Part shown: piece by piece, positions 22,415 through 34,402 of the stretch | Layout of the letters: each line of letters starts with the position of its first letter | How positions within the stretch are numbered: the first letter of the stretch is position 1 | Source of the DNA: Escarpia spicata | Taxonomy: Eukaryota > Annelida > Polychaeta > Sabellida > Siboglinidae | Direction of reading: 5' to 3' | NCBI GenBank assembly: GCA_963995525.1 | Contig: OZ023209.1 | Coordinates: forward strand, 16,461,353-16,525,352 | Length of the DNA: 64,000 nucleotides | Position numbers and translations under genes: made by a program | The notes under the pieces: model-generated | Told to the model about the DNA's origin: nothing | Database searches by the model: none | What the model saw: only the letters and a program-made list of their open reading frames with translations

Positions 22415-23283
22415 CTGGGCCGCATTCAAAGTTCGCCGCCGAGCCGTACCGTGTCGTCGCTTTTTTGTCCGGAAGTCGATTTTATCGTTCAAAGTTACGT
22501 CGTGCTGACCAAAGACCGTATATCAATACAAGACGGTGTTCGTTCTCTCCCTAATTCACCACCATTTTAGGCATACATTTTGTTCAAAAACTATTGGAAG
22601 TCACATCACCTTTAGTTGCAAAACAACTAAATGTACACACAAAATGAAAATGCAAGAGCTTTGGAAAACTCCGTGCTCGAGCGCTTACCTTTCCTTTCTG
22701 CTTGGAAAACGGAAAAACCAATATCAGGACGTGACGATTTTCTGTTTTGGCAATTCTTTGCCGAACAACAACAACCCGACTGTTTTGACGCCATGATGTA
22801 AACACTCCTGTGCTACGCTAACATCGCGCACTGCCGGTCCCCCAGGCGCATGTGCTTGCTTCCCGAATGGTGAACAAAAACTTTCACTGTAGGCTGTTAT
22901 TTTCTCGCTCAGTGACGCTTCCTATCCAAATAGAAACTCCTTGATGCGGACGCCGCGACGGGCGCCACGACAGCGCCTTTCCAGTGATGGCCACCGTTAT
23001 TAGTTTCGTATTCGATGGTGATTTTTTATAATGGTATTGTTGGTGCTTTTGAGAGTTTCAGTTCACACTCAAGTTTGACAATTTTTTTTACAAAACCTAA
23101 GTGTTCCTAATTGCAGAAATGGCGCATTTGCGTCGAAAAACACATTCGAAATCAGTAACATTCATTTTGAATGCGGCGAACGTCGTGGTACATAACATTT
23201 AACCGTTCAATTTCTGGCGGCGAACCGCGACGGATTGCAGCGTCGCGGTCCGGCGCGGCGCGAACTCTGAATGCAGTCTAGAT
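22415..23283. mobile_element. Possible GC-richer inverted-repeat element
   Basis: Left edge GGGCCGCATTCAAAGTTCGCC and right edge GGCGCGAACTCTGAATGCAG are imperfect inverted copies over about 20 bp. The stretch between is more GC-rich than its flanks and has further copies of the AATGCGGCG motif. No coding capacity was recognised. The inverted ends may be fortuitous. Confidence 0.35.
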
Positions 23284-23650
23284 AAAATACGTTTGGAAAT
23301 GTCAATATGAAATTTTTGAATTGAAATTTAAATTATTTCTGATTGGGGCATTATACGTCTTGTGCGCAATGTCTTTAAAGACTAACATTGTAAAACTGGT
23401 TATTACAGAATCTTGCAAATGCAAATTCGAAATAGCTAGTAAGTGAATCAAAACATAATTAACCAGACATAAAATAATACATTAATTTAATTAATTGTGT
23501 CGTTGTTTTCTACCACCACGCTAATGTAACGGCAATTGGTGTAAACAAGATTCACCAGGTTAGTAAAGTGGGCGTTGCTGTGACTAATCGAAGAATTAAT
23601 GTCTGTGATGGTGTTTTGTGTATTTCTCCGAACGTACGCAGTGTGGCTTG

Positions 23651-23656
23651 TTTATT
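23651..23656 (-). terminator. Candidate poly(A) signal of peptide gene 4
   Basis: AATAAA on the minus strand about 100 bp beyond the stop codon at 23758. Confidence 0.4.
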
Positions 23657-23757
23657 TCTATTATTGGACGGCATGGCTACGTGCTGGTGACAAAATGTGT
23701 TTTGCTTAATATTATTCTGGTGTTCTTATTCAAACCAATATCAACTGTTGTTGTTGT

Positions 23758-23982
23758 TTACGGCTGGGTACCGAACTTGTCCACGCAGCGATTAATGCAG
23801 TTGGATAGTTCGTCGATGCATTCCTGAGGAACTGGAAGCGGAAACGGGCGTCCTGGGCAATGAGAATGGATGCAAACTCTCATTTCGAGTTGGCAATTTT
23901 CGAAACAGAAGTGCAAATAACTCTTGTTGGTCGCAGCGGAGGTAAAACACAGCGAGGTAGTGAAGACGACACATGCGGAACA
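23758..23982 (-). CDS. Small secreted cysteine-rich peptide, family member 4 (exon 2)
   Basis: Minus-strand exon from 23982 (right after acceptor TTGTATTGTTTCAG) to stop TAA at 23758; 74 codons in phase 0. It begins in the hydrophobic part of a signal peptide, itself unusually rich in Cys, which ends near Ala-Ala. The seven-cysteine framework follows with exact family spacing and loop P-G-R-P-F-P-L-P-V-P between cysteines 4 and 5. The first exon with the start codon was not found: no ATG followed by an in-phase GT donor without a stop is visible in the ~100 bp upstream. It may lie further away, or the copy may have lost it. Exon 2 itself is intact. Confidence 0.8.
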   Translation of the reverse strand, partial: CSACVVFTTSLCFTSAATNKSYLHFCFENCQLEMRVCIHSHCPGRPFPLPVPQECIDELSNCINRCVDKFGTQP

Positions 23983-24695
23983 CTGAAACAATACAACACG
24001 GCAGGTACTATCAAGTTTAAGATAATGGTTTCATTCAAAACATCGTTATTCAAAAACGAAATAATGTTTAATGTGACAGTTTATCGAAAGCGGAATAGAT
24101 AATATACACATGCTACCCTGCTACATACATAAAAACATTAATCATAATAGCATCAAACGAAATGAATAGACACTATCAACATCGGAATACAATATTGAAT
24201 TTGTCAACTGGTGAATATAAGACTAGGAAGATAAACGGGTAAGCACAGGTAAAATGTATTCAGACGGAGACGAAATTTTTATATATTTTCTACTGACCTA
24301 AAACTATCTACAAGACCTAGCTCTCTTCCATATTCAGATGAATTTATATAAACACGTATCCTTATCAAGAAAGTGTACCACATAGTCTATGATTACAGTT
24401 TCTAATAGTACAAATATATAAGTATGTTTGAAGGTAATGCCTGTTTTATATTCTGACTTGATTTCGTTGCTATTTATTGACATTGGCTTAGAATGTTTGC
24501 TTCTTTCCACTGAAATACACCATTACCCCAATTGTTGTCAGTACGCCTACTATTTTTGAAAGTGGTGCAAGAAAATGCTCTACTGTTCACTTTAATACTT
24601 TTGGTTCCCTCCCATTTTCCGTAAGTATTTTTCTCAGCAATAATTGGAGTTATACCTAACTGACCTATGTATCATCCGCTGAACATCTGACATTA
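23983..24695. other. Upstream of peptide gene 4; no gene recognised
   Basis: AT-rich. It should contain the missing first exon of the peptide gene, but no candidate satisfied frame and splice rules. Confidence 0.35.
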
Positions 24696-24779
24696 TTGCA
24701 GCATATGTTCTTACTGGCTTTGTATGAACAAACACTGAGAGAGAAGGGGTGGGAAAGAGAGAGGTGGAGGGAAGGCGAG

Positions 24780-25140
<361 letters not shown>

Positions 25141-25199
25141 AATAGTAGAGAGGGAGAGATAAGCGAGAGGAAGGAGGGGGACAGTGAGTGACAGAGATA

Positions 25200-25221
25200 A
25201 TATATATATATATATATATAT
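25200..25221. repeat. (TA)11 microsatellite
   Basis: Short uninterrupted TA run. Confidence 0.9.
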
Positions 25222-25389
25222 GGGGAAGGGGGTATTGCTTACTTTCGGTGAATTAGTACCGATGCGATTGCCAAAAACTGGGAGAGACTTCGAATATGAA
25301 TAATGCGCTGCTTCAGGTGGCTATTCCATGAAGCAAACCCCAAAAATTACTTTTATTTACTCATGAATTACATTGTGAGAGCAACATAA

Positions 25390-25415
25390 AGAGAGAGAGA
25401 TAGAGAGAGGGAGGG

Positions 25416-25489
<74 letters not shown>

Positions 25490-25575
25490 CAGAGACAGAG
25501 ACAGAGACAGAGACAGAGACAGAGACAGAGACAGAGACAGAGACAGAGACAGAGACAGAGAGACAGAGAGATAGT
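25390..25575. repeat. (GA)n and (GACAGA)n array
   Basis: A (GA)n run to about 25470 is followed by about 16 copies of the hexamer GACAGA to about 25565, again homopurine-rich apart from one C per unit. Confidence 0.97.
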
Positions 25576-25717
25576 AGAAAGGGAGAGAGCGAACGAGCGA
25601 TATTTGACCTGGACCTTACAACCAACTCTTTCTTCCGGAATTAAACAAACTTTACACAATCACATTAGAGATCTATATGGACGATAAGGATATGCGATGT
25701 GCAAATGGCGCAAGAAA

Positions 25718-25917
25718 NNNNNNNNNNNNNNNNNNNNNNNNNNNNNNNNNNNNNNNNNNNNNNNNNNNNNNNNNNNNNNNNNNNNNNNNNNNNNNNNNNN
25801 NNNNNNNNNNNNNNNNNNNNNNNNNNNNNNNNNNNNNNNNNNNNNNNNNNNNNNNNNNNNNNNNNNNNNNNNNNNNNNNNNNNNNNNNNNNNNNNNNNNN
25901 NNNNNNNNNNNNNNNNN
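25718..25917. other. Assembly gap (200 N)
   Basis: Exactly 200 undetermined bases. The gap follows long GA/GACAGA arrays and is followed at once by an inverted SINE fragment, so the assembly probably broke on repeats. True distance across it is unknown. Confidence 0.99.
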
Positions 25918-26013
25918 AGCGCTTTACACTTTACTCCCTGGCAGACTTGTTCAATCGAACACCATTTCGACTTCTCTGGGAAGCATTCAGCCACGCTGCA
26001 AATCCAAGAAGAC
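25918..26013 (-). mobile_element. tRNA-derived SINE, fragment 3
   Basis: Reverse complement of the 3' half of the SINE at 17106-17420 (AGCGCTTTACACTTTACTCCCTGGCAGAC...). It is cut on the left by the gap and fades on the right near 26000. Confidence 0.85.
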
Positions 26014-26682
26014 ATACCTATTATTGGGAGTGGAATTGCCAGCATTAAGTCGAGGCAAATGAATGGTATGTCCGATTGCATGCTTAATATTAACGTGGCA
26101 TATTTCTACAACCAGTTGGGTCCCCAACACTGGCAGTGAAAACAAGCTTAGAATTTACGCGCATTGAATTATTGACTGACATACTCTCACCACTGTCAAG
26201 TCTGTAGATGGAATGTATCCTCTAGTCTTGTTAGTTTTATTGCATCTTCCGGGGATATGTTGATGGCATTCAGAAGAGCCTGCACCGTCCCCCAGGAGGT
26301 TGCTGACAGTTAGACTAGATATTGACTCTCGCCAGAAAGGACTGCATTTTAAATAATTCACAGTCCCTGTTCTGTCAGCCGTGCGCAGGCCAGATGGATG
26401 AGATCTGGGAGTTACCCATACCACAATGCGTTCAGTCATCTTGCATGTTTTAACCTGTGATTTCATGCAGAATGCCAGCATGTGAAATTTGCCTAGACAA
26501 ATGTGTGTGAGAGGAAACAATAACGCATCTAATACTATGATAGAACAAACAACTAGAACTAGATCTATCACTGTGTCTTCTTATAGTCATTACAGCAAGA
26601 CGTTTTTATTATTATAGTTTATTACATTTTTAAGTTGACACAAAGGACGAATTATGAGTATTATATTTGAAATAGTAGCATG

Positions 26683-26718
<36 letters not shown>

Positions 26719-27974
26719 CCACTGTGCAACCGGAGTGTCCCGCGGTTGGGCGAAGGCCTCAGCATGTCGTTTCCAGATCTGCCTGTTTTGTACTATCCTC
26801 TGCCAGATGGTGCCCTTACAGTACTCGTCAAAATGGAAACGAATTAAAGTAATAGACATTCAGTGCAACGAAATAACATGAAATAAAGCCATTTTAAATG
26901 TTATATTACTACAGTTAGACTCTACCTAAGTTATTAAATTTAAATACCGAATGCAAAGACAAGAGCAAAGGAATGAAACACAACAGCAAAGTCCTTGCTA
27001 ATTGACTTGGTGGATTATAATCTGTGTAATTAAGACATATGCCTACTGCACTACTGTTGCTCAGTGGGACTGGACAGTTAATTATTTACTCACGTACAAA
27101 TACGTCAAGATGTTGTTCACACTTGAGGTTGTTTATGCTCAGCGGTATGCATGCAGCCACTAAACCAATAGACTTGTGTGACTTTTCCCTAGCCAACATG
27201 GAATGAACAACAATTTTCCAAGTTTCGAAATGGCGGTCGAACCCCAGTCCGTTGCAAATGAGCAGTAATGAACCTTTTCAACCTGTTTTATTTATGTTAT
27301 TTAGATTCTGCTGTATTTGTGATGAAGTTTTATTGTTAATCAACTTTTAAATCAGTAATTCAAGAAACTATAAAGGCCATGTGCATGTCTTTTAGGAGCA
27401 TAATCTGTTAATGAAGTTGCTCCCCAATTCGTCATTAACATTAACAAAGATGGCTGTTATCTAATTAAAAGCCAGCAAAATCGATCAAAAATCATCAATT
27501 TCCACGGAAATCACCGAGGTCGCTCCAAAATATGCCGACAGGACTTATGACGTAAATCATTCCGCAAATCCCCAAAGCTATATAAGCACATAATCTCGCT
27601 GTTAAGCCACCACGAATATCATGAGCTATCTCTCTGAATCTTTTGACTATTCTCACGATCAGTCAGACAAAGAACAGTTTGAGGAGGAATTTGGTACCCA
27701 CACATGAGTGATAAGGTATCAATATGAACCAAAAAAGAAAGAAAAAAATTAATCTGACGGAAACGAGCCGAAATCGTTTCCAGCAGCGCCAGCGGTCATG
27801 TTGGTTGACCCAACCGAGTTGAAAATTCGGATTAGTACGTTAATGTTTGCACATCTGTTTTATTCTAACTCTTTGAAATGGTTAGTGACGGTTATTCGTG
27901 TATTTACTACATGATTATTACTTCTATATGCTGTAGAAAGACGATAGTAATGGGCGATAATAAATGAATGAATG
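26014..27974. other. Intergenic with a CAT microsatellite
   Basis: (CAT)n lies at about 26683-26716, followed by GC-richer sequence that resembles a dispersed repeat. A frame of 138 codons on the minus strand (26155-26571) shows no domain, signal peptide or splice context and is not called. Near 27280-27400 a short piece resembles the direct repeats at 35573-36535. Confidence 0.4.
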
Positions 27975-27980
27975 TATATA
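27975..27980 (+). promoter_or_regulatory. Candidate TATA box of the 135-residue secreted protein gene
   Basis: TATATA 46 bp before the ATG at 28021. A start site about 30 bp downstream would leave a short 5' UTR. Position is good, but the motif is common in AT-rich DNA. Confidence 0.4.
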
Positions 27981-28020
27981 GCGGCGATTTGCAATTTGAC
28001 AGTTCGGTTGTCGGAATGAG

Positions 28021-28516
28021 ATGGTCAGTAAATGTGGTGTAACCATTTTTGTTTGTGTTATTGTAATCAGATTGTGCTGTTGTAATCAGATCGACAAAAC
28101 TGTTATTGATCCTATTAATATGAACTGCTCAGATGGCAATGCGTTTAATATAATTTATTATAGGCCCTATGCAGATTTCAACCCAAAATATGTAACGTAT
28201 GAATGTACATGAGCTGATACTACTGCTGATGTAGTCATATTATAGGTCTAGTTTCTAGATATGTACTGAATATTTGCAGGTGCAAATATTCCCAGTGTTT
28301 GGTGATGGGCACATTGTTGAAAGATTCTGCTTTAAAGAGACTGCCAAGATAGCTGGAAAGATGGAAGAATATACCGAGACGACCGTGAAATATATGACGG
28401 AGCATCCAGGATTTGTTGCTAACTTCCTTAATTCCTGGGTACTACCAGCACCAACATCAGCTGTATTTCCCACAACACGAATGAGTCAAACTAACTGTGT
28501 GAATTGTAACACATAA
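28021..28516 (+). CDS. Predicted secreted protein, two exons, family unknown
   Basis: Exon 1 is 28021-28191 (57 codons), intron 28192-28279 (GTAACG...ATATTTGCAG, 88 bp), exon 2 28280-28516 with stop TAA; phase 0 joint, about 135 residues. The first ~21 residues form a clear signal peptide (TIFVCVIVIRLCCC core). The mature part has Asn-Cys-Ser-Asp-Gly-Asn-Ala-Phe, a Tyr-rich stretch, then in exon 2 Phe-Cys-Phe, a Lys/Glu helix, and a Cys-x2-Cys near the C-terminus, so about four cysteines could pair. A TATA-like box precedes it and the nearest AATAAA on this strand is at 29017. I do not recognise the family. The intron and signal peptide together argue for a real gene; no relationship with the seven-cysteine peptides is visible. 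Confidence 0.62.
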
Positions 28517-29399
28517 ACAAAGAAACTTTCTCTTTATTTGCATGGCTTAACCTTGAACTTCAAAAAATAGTCATGATGTAGATATGATACTCTACATATT
28601 ATAAATATCCCACGATGCTATATATGTTACAAAAAACGTTTCAAGAACAAATCAACATTTTACTACTAACAGTGCTAACAGAACATTTAATTTTTCTGAA
28701 TCTACAGACAGTTAGTCAGATGGTGTTGGGGTATAGTTGAAAGTGACAATTGGCATCCACTGCCCTCGAGTGTTGAGGACAAGTTATGAAAGGCATTCCC
28801 AGACGGACAATACACTGGATTCATGTGGCCAACATAGACATTAACACAGCACTTACGTATATAAATTGCTTTTGAATGTGTGTGGTTGATACAAAATAGT
28901 GATGACTTGTTTTGATCCACTTTTTGTACACTACTAATCATTTGACAGATTTGTTCCATTAATCCACACTTTGTTTAGTGTATTATGAAAAATTGAATTG
29001 ATTTTCAATGTTACACAATAAAATCTAGACTGCAATATAGTGTAACTTGATCTGACGAGTGTCCGATTTGACGAGGATCCACGAACTATTGGTTGAAACG
29101 GCTGGTGTGTTGTTCTACTGCCTCTTCTTTGTTTGGATGGAAGAAGGCAGCAGTCATTGCTTCAGGCTTATCTTTACGGAGCTCTCTTATCGAGTTCTTC
29201 AGAGCAAATGTGCTCTCTGCGTAAGAGGTCAAAAATTTCCGCATCAACGATCGTGCATAGTCTGTAACAAATGTATGGAAAATGAACAAAAAACTGTGTA
29301 CGCGGGATTGAATACAACGCTCTATAAGCTTGCAGTCTGCTCTATTAAATTGGTTGGTATGCTTATCCATCTCCGGACGTTGCAGCCTTGATGGATTGT
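28517..29399. other. 3' flank of the secreted protein gene, no second gene called
   Basis: Contains AATAAA on the plus strand at 29017-29022. A minus-strand frame (28959-28702) carries a short C-x-S-G-N-A-F motif that recalls exon 1 of the gene above, but no splice layout supports it. Confidence 0.35.
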
Positions 29400-30165
29400 C
29401 TATAGGCATATTTTTCGTTTGCCAGTTTCTCGCCAGATGTCTGCTCCCATCCTTTCCTCTATGCCCTTCTCCCATTGTCTCCTAGGTATTCCTCTGCTTC
29501 TGCTGCCTTCCAATTTACCTTCCATTATTAGTCTATCTAGAGATTGATGTCGTTTCACTTAGCCGAAATAACTTAGTTTATGTTTCTTTACAAAGTTCAA
29601 TAAAGTCCCGGGTATAACACCAAACTCATCTGCGATGGATTCGTTAGTTCTATGTTCAGTCCACGAATCTCGCAATATCTTTACATAACACGTGTTTTCA
29701 AATGCATTTATACGTTTAGTAATGTTCTTATTGAGAGTCCAGGTTTCGCATCCATACGTAGCAGCTGGAAATATGCAGATTCGGACATTTCGTAGTTTCA
29801 TATCTTTGTTCGTTGCTTTCCACAGTTTCTTCATCTCCGTCAACTTTTTACTCGCCATTGTCAACCTCCGCTTGATCTCTTTCGTCCCATCTCCATCCGC
29901 TTCTATCAGTGACCCCAGATATTCAAAACTTTCCACTCGTTCTATTTCTTCGCCATCTACTATGATTTCTGATGCTTCTCGACATCCCTTCACATCCACA
30001 ATCTTAGTCTTCTTTACTTTAGTTTCGATCCTTTCATCTCACTGTGCTCTTTAATAGTAGTTATAAATTTATCAAATCCTTCTTTTGTATCGGATATTAA
30101 CGCTGTGTCATCGGCATATCTCAATTCATGTATCTCCTGTCCATTCACTTGTATTTATTCAGATT
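29400..30165 (-). mobile_element. LINE reverse-transcriptase remnant
   Basis: Minus strand. Near 30130 the frame reads ELRYADDTALISD, containing the YADD catalytic motif. After a frame break it continues from 29999 as a 146-codon frame with VESFEYLGSLI, an IKRRL-x-MASKKLTEMKKLWK stretch, ATYGCETWTLNK and WTEHRTNESIADEF. The region 29400-29540 gives the Gly/Arg-rich C-terminus (RGIP-like text). This is the palm-thumb end of a non-LTR polymerase of a family other than copies a-d. It is broken upstream of YADD. Confidence 0.8.
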
Positions 30166-30773
30166 CCAACAGGTCCAGTGGACCCAGTAACATGACTGGT
30201 TACTGAAACAATACATATAAATAATAAAACAATAATAGAATAATAAAAACAAGGATATAAAAATAACACAATATCAACATCAAATATACTAGGCAAACAT
30301 CCGTTATACATAGAAATGTTTTTGAATTGAAGATCTACAGGTTTCAGCTCCTGAAAATATATCACACGTTGGATCACTTAAATACAATGTGTTGAAAGTA
30401 GTCATACATCTATTCAAAACAAAGTGTTTTCTAATGTAGATTCAGGTACTGGAAACTCTAAAAGGAGTGTAGTTTCGTAGAGATAGTGAACGACAGTGAA
30501 ATTGGATAGTTCCTATCAGATAGGACTAGTCTAGTTGGGAGTGCACACACTTGTGTAAACCACAAGATCTTTAATTTGCCTACGATGATGAATGGAAGGT
30601 AGACTAAAATGATGGCAAATCTCAGGACAACTGTCAGAGGAGTACTGCATTTATTTATTTTTTGATTTGTAACATAGATTTTTAATGAATGTTTTGAACT
30701 CGTTCGATTTTGTTAATAAACGTACGTTGCCAGGGATTCCAGATAACACTGCAATACTCCAATTGGTTTCTGA
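30166..30773. other. Intergenic, no feature recognised
   Basis: AT-rich; no supported gene. Confidence 0.35.
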
Positions 30774-33604
30774 CTAGAAATATATACAAGGATCGGTAAA
30801 TGTTGTCCAAACGCGCTTAATAAAACCACTCATCTTAAAATCTTTACAAACATTACGATTAATATTATGATCTTTAAAAGTCAAACTGTCGTTCATGTGA
30901 TACCGAGATCTTTGACAGCGGTGACTTTGGCTTAAAATCGTGTAGTCATAGGATATACGTTTCTTTTTGTTAGTGAATGACATTATGCAGCATTTCTCAA
31001 CGTTACGTTTAAGGTGCCATGTCTCATACCAAAGACATACAGTGTCCAGCTCCTTCTGCACCATCTGACAATCGGTCACCGACGTAATTTCTTTAAACTA
31101 TTTGGAATCATCAGCATACAATGACATTTCACGTGAATGAACATGGTTAGTGAGATCGTTGATTATACAAGATAAAGAGAAGTGGTCCAATTTGTGAACC
31201 TTGTGGTACACCAGACACTACCGGCTTCCAGTTAGATGTTTTGCCTTCGAGGACCATAGCTGCTTGTGAACTAACAATGGGTGGCATACTGGATCAAAGG
31301 CTTTACTGAATTCCAATAATAAGCAGAATCAACCTGTTTCTTGTTTTCAATAGATCCAGAAATGGCGTTCAAGTAACAAGCTAGATTAGATACTGTACTT
31401 CTACACCTTAAGCTAAAGGCCCATGGCATAGGAAATGGTATAATAAACTGGATAGAAAAATGGCTGAATGACAGAAGACAACGTGTAGTAGTTGATGGGG
31501 AGGCTTCAAACTGGAAATCGGTATTGAGTGGGGTACCACAGGGATCAGTACTAGGACCTATATTATTCTTAATATATATCAACGATTTGGACGATGATAT
31601 AACAAGCAAGGTGTTAAAATTTGCGGATGATACAAAAGTGTTTAGAAGGATTAAAAATGATGGAGACAGACAGCATTTACAAGATGGTTGATCAAATGGT
31701 CTGAAAAGTGGCAAATGCTGTTCAATTTTGGGAAATGTAAATGCCTCCACACAGGTCATGGGAATGAAGAGGTAAAATATAAAATGGGGGGTACTGTTCT
31801 AAGTACTACTGTAAAAGAAAAAGACTTAGGGTTAACCATTAGTGCTGATATGAAGGTTTCAGAGCAGTGCGGAATTGCAGCGTCAAAGGGAAATCAAATC
31901 CTTGGATTAATTAGGCGAAATATAGCGTATAAGAAAAAAGAATTCATAGTACCGCTGTACAAAACAATAGTGAGGCCTCATTTAGAATATTGTATACAAG
32001 CATGGAGGCCATATCGCAAGAAGGACATAGATATGCTAGAAAGAGTACAGAGGAGAGCGACTAAAATGATACCAAATCTGAGGGATCTTAGTTACGAAAT
32101 ACGCCTAAAAGAATGTGGTTTAACAACACTAGAGACCAGGAGATTGAGAGGAGATCACATAGAAGTGTTTAAAATATTGAATGGTTATGAAAATATTTAT
32201 AGAAACATTTTTTTCTCAGTTAAGAAAGATAGAAGGACCAGAGGACATGAAGCTACATTAGTAAAGGAGCAGTGTAGATTAGATATAAGAAAGTTCTCAT
32301 TCTCACAAAGGACTGTAAATGAACGGAAGAGATTATCTCCTGATTGTGTTGGTGCTAGTAGCGTGAATATGTTTAAAAATAAAATCGACACACACCTTAA
32401 AAAGGCGGGATACATGTAGATAAAAAGTATTGGACTCTCGATAAGCCAAAAGGCTTCCTTGTCCAACTGCCATCCAGAGTAATTTTCTGGTTGGCAATCT
32501 TGTTAAATCTTGTTAAACCTCACAAATCCGTGTTGGCTGCCCGAAATTGTGTTACGTACATGCTCATATAATGAGTCGTATACCACTTTCTCAAAAACTT
32601 GACAGCTAAATAGCGGTAAGAGAGAGAGAGATAGGTCTGTAGTTGCACACATTTCGTATATCTCCCTTCTTGTACACAGGAACAACATTTGTTCTTTTAA
32701 ACCAAGTTGGAAAAGTTCCACAGTTTAATGACTTATTAAAAAGCATATTTAGTGGACCTGCTAATTCGGCAGCACATTCCCTAAGGATTACACCTGATAT
32801 ATTGTCAGGACCGCATGCTTTGTTTACACGGTAGTTCTTAGTACCCCAATGACATCATCATAAGACACATTGATATTAGTCATTGAGTCGGATTGAAAGG
32901 AAAGAATACTTGAATAAACAATGTTATCTACTAATGTAAAGACAGATTCGAAGTGGTCAGAAAGTAGTTCTGCTATGTCAGCTGGACTGTCTGCTTCAGT
33001 GCCTTTATATACCATTGAGTTAGGAAGTTTTACATTAGTTTGCTTGCTTTTGGCAAAACTGAATAAACGTTTGGTGTGTTGTTTGACGGACTTTTCTCAA
33101 ATGTCCGATATGTAGTCACAATACCTTTCTATTTTAGGTTTCTTAAAAGTGGTTCGTAGTTCAGAAAATATGTGGTAATCAGATAACGAATGTGAGCGTT
33201 TCCATGCTTTGTGTGCGGTGTCTTTCTCGTTCAAGGTTGCGATCATATCGTTTTCATACATACTGGGTACTTACGTCCACACATGAAGATACGAGGAACG
33301 CATTCGGTTATGGCAGCATACACAGTGTCATAAAATATATAAAAACTCTCGTCAATGTCAGTACTGTCCGTGAGAAATGACCACGGGATACAAAACAATA
33401 AGTGTCTTAGGTGACTAAAGTCCGCTTTGCTATAGTTATAAACAAAACGTTTAGCGGGTTCCTGCTTTGGTCGGTTGGCACATAACAGTTCACAATGTAG
33501 GGCGTCGTATGTGGATTTCACCCCTTATATATTTTCTTAACATTACACTCTGCACCACGCACAAAGACAAGATCTAGTGTGTGCTCGTTGCACGTGTGGT
33601 TAAC
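30774..33604 (-). mobile_element. Older Jockey/CR1-type LINE, interrupted by LINE copy c
   Basis: Minus strand. From 33604 downward: the end of an endonuclease domain (EHTLDLVFVRG near 33545-33580), a linker (KRFVYNYSKADFSHLRHLL near 33400-33450), and the RT start (RPISLLPLFS near 32600 and ISGSQHGFV at 32523-32545). Beyond copy c it continues RSTVSNLACYLN near 31375-31400, SGVPQGSQIGPLLFILY near 31180-31230, LYADDSK near 31105, and the thumb region down to 30774. Removing 31409-32517 joins the frame as HGFV-RCRSTV. Stops and small indels show it is dead. Its protein differs from that of copies a-d. Confidence 0.85.
31409..32517 (+). mobile_element. LINE copy c (CR1/L2-like), 5'-truncated, nested
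   Basis: Begins abruptly with KLKAHGIG-type sequence at about 31410. It contains GVPQGSVLGPILFLIYINDLDDD near 31530-31600 and KFADDTKVFRR near 31615-31650. After one frame break it has an open frame 31688-32419 (243 codons) with the thumb and C-terminal part (RRATKMIPNLRDLSYEIRLKECGL). It ends with the family tail CTCGATAAGCCAAAAGGCTT and two TTGTTAAATC-like units. It is inserted in the opposite-strand LINE with only a few bases (ACCT/CCT) possibly duplicated. This is the least decayed copy of the family in the window. Confidence 0.9.
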
Positions 33605-33609
33605 GTTAC

Positions 33610-34265
33610 ACTTTGACACAGCTATCGTCGACCTATCCGGCTCTGATCAAGTGTGTGCGTGCGTTGTAGCTGATTTCACAGTGTGGTGTGACACTCATTT
33701 CCTTGACCTGAACGTTCGTAAAACTGAAGAAATCATAATAGATTTTAGGAGAAATCCTGCTCCTCCCAACGGACTATTCATTAATCGAGAGTGTGTAAGG
33801 AGAGTAGATGAATACGTATCTCGGCACTATCATTGGTGCATAGCTCACATTTGGTGAAAATACAGCGATAATTAACAGAAAGTGCCACATAAGCTGTATT
33901 TCTTACACAAATTCAGGTCACCCAGTGTCAGCACACATATTCTACAAGCCAACTACATATGCCACATAGAAAGCTCTATTACATTTGGATTTCTCGTCTG
34001 CCTGAGTATCGTGCATCGCAACACTCTGGCACGAACAGTCAGGGTTAGTGGCAAGGTGGTGGGAAAAAAGCTGACCAGTCTAGAGGATCTATACAGGCAA
34101 CGGGCAAAGAAAAAGGGAAGGAATGTCTCTTCAGACCCCGAACATCCCCTGTTTCCATGCTATAAATTACTTCCTTCTGGCCGCCGCTTTAAACTCCCTC
34201 ACTGCAAATTGATCCGCACTCGAAACTCTTTTGTTCCTTCGTCAATAAGGCTAATGAATGAATAA
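33610..34265 (+). mobile_element. LINE C-terminal remnant, 5'-truncated
   Basis: Plus strand. The sequence starts in the palm: HFDTAIVDL in place of the usual ADDTAIV. It continues TVWCDTHFLDLNVRKTEEIIIDFRR near 33690-33755 and, after a shift, YFLHKFRSPSVSTHIL near 33900. It ends with VRVSGKVVGKKLTSLEDLYRQRA and LLPSGRRFKLPHCKLIRTRNSFVPSSIRLMN (34045-34260). The last block is the typical C-terminus of one LINE group. It abuts the 5' end of the minus-strand LINE at 33604 head to head. Confidence 0.78.
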
Positions 34266-34402
34266 CTGACCTTCGTTCCCCTCCATCTCTGCCAGTCTTC
34301 CCTGCCAGTATGACACTGAGTGAGCCTGGGATGATTTGTGAGATGATTTATCTTTTTTTAAACTGTTGTAACTTATTTAACATATTTAGCTTATTTATTT
34401 AT

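Noticed and set aside
22536..22805. Overlapping frames on both strands of similar length
   Set aside because: No conservation signal and position inside a possible non-coding inverted-repeat element.
26155..26571. 138-codon minus-strand frame
   Set aside because: No signal peptide, domain, splice context or codon pattern; two adjacent repeats make it likely to be chance.
28702..28959. Minus-strand frame with C-x-S-G-N-A-F, recalling the secreted protein at 28021
   Set aside because: Only about seven residues match, a strong donor (GTAAGT) lies upstream of the motif in the same frame, and no signal peptide is present.
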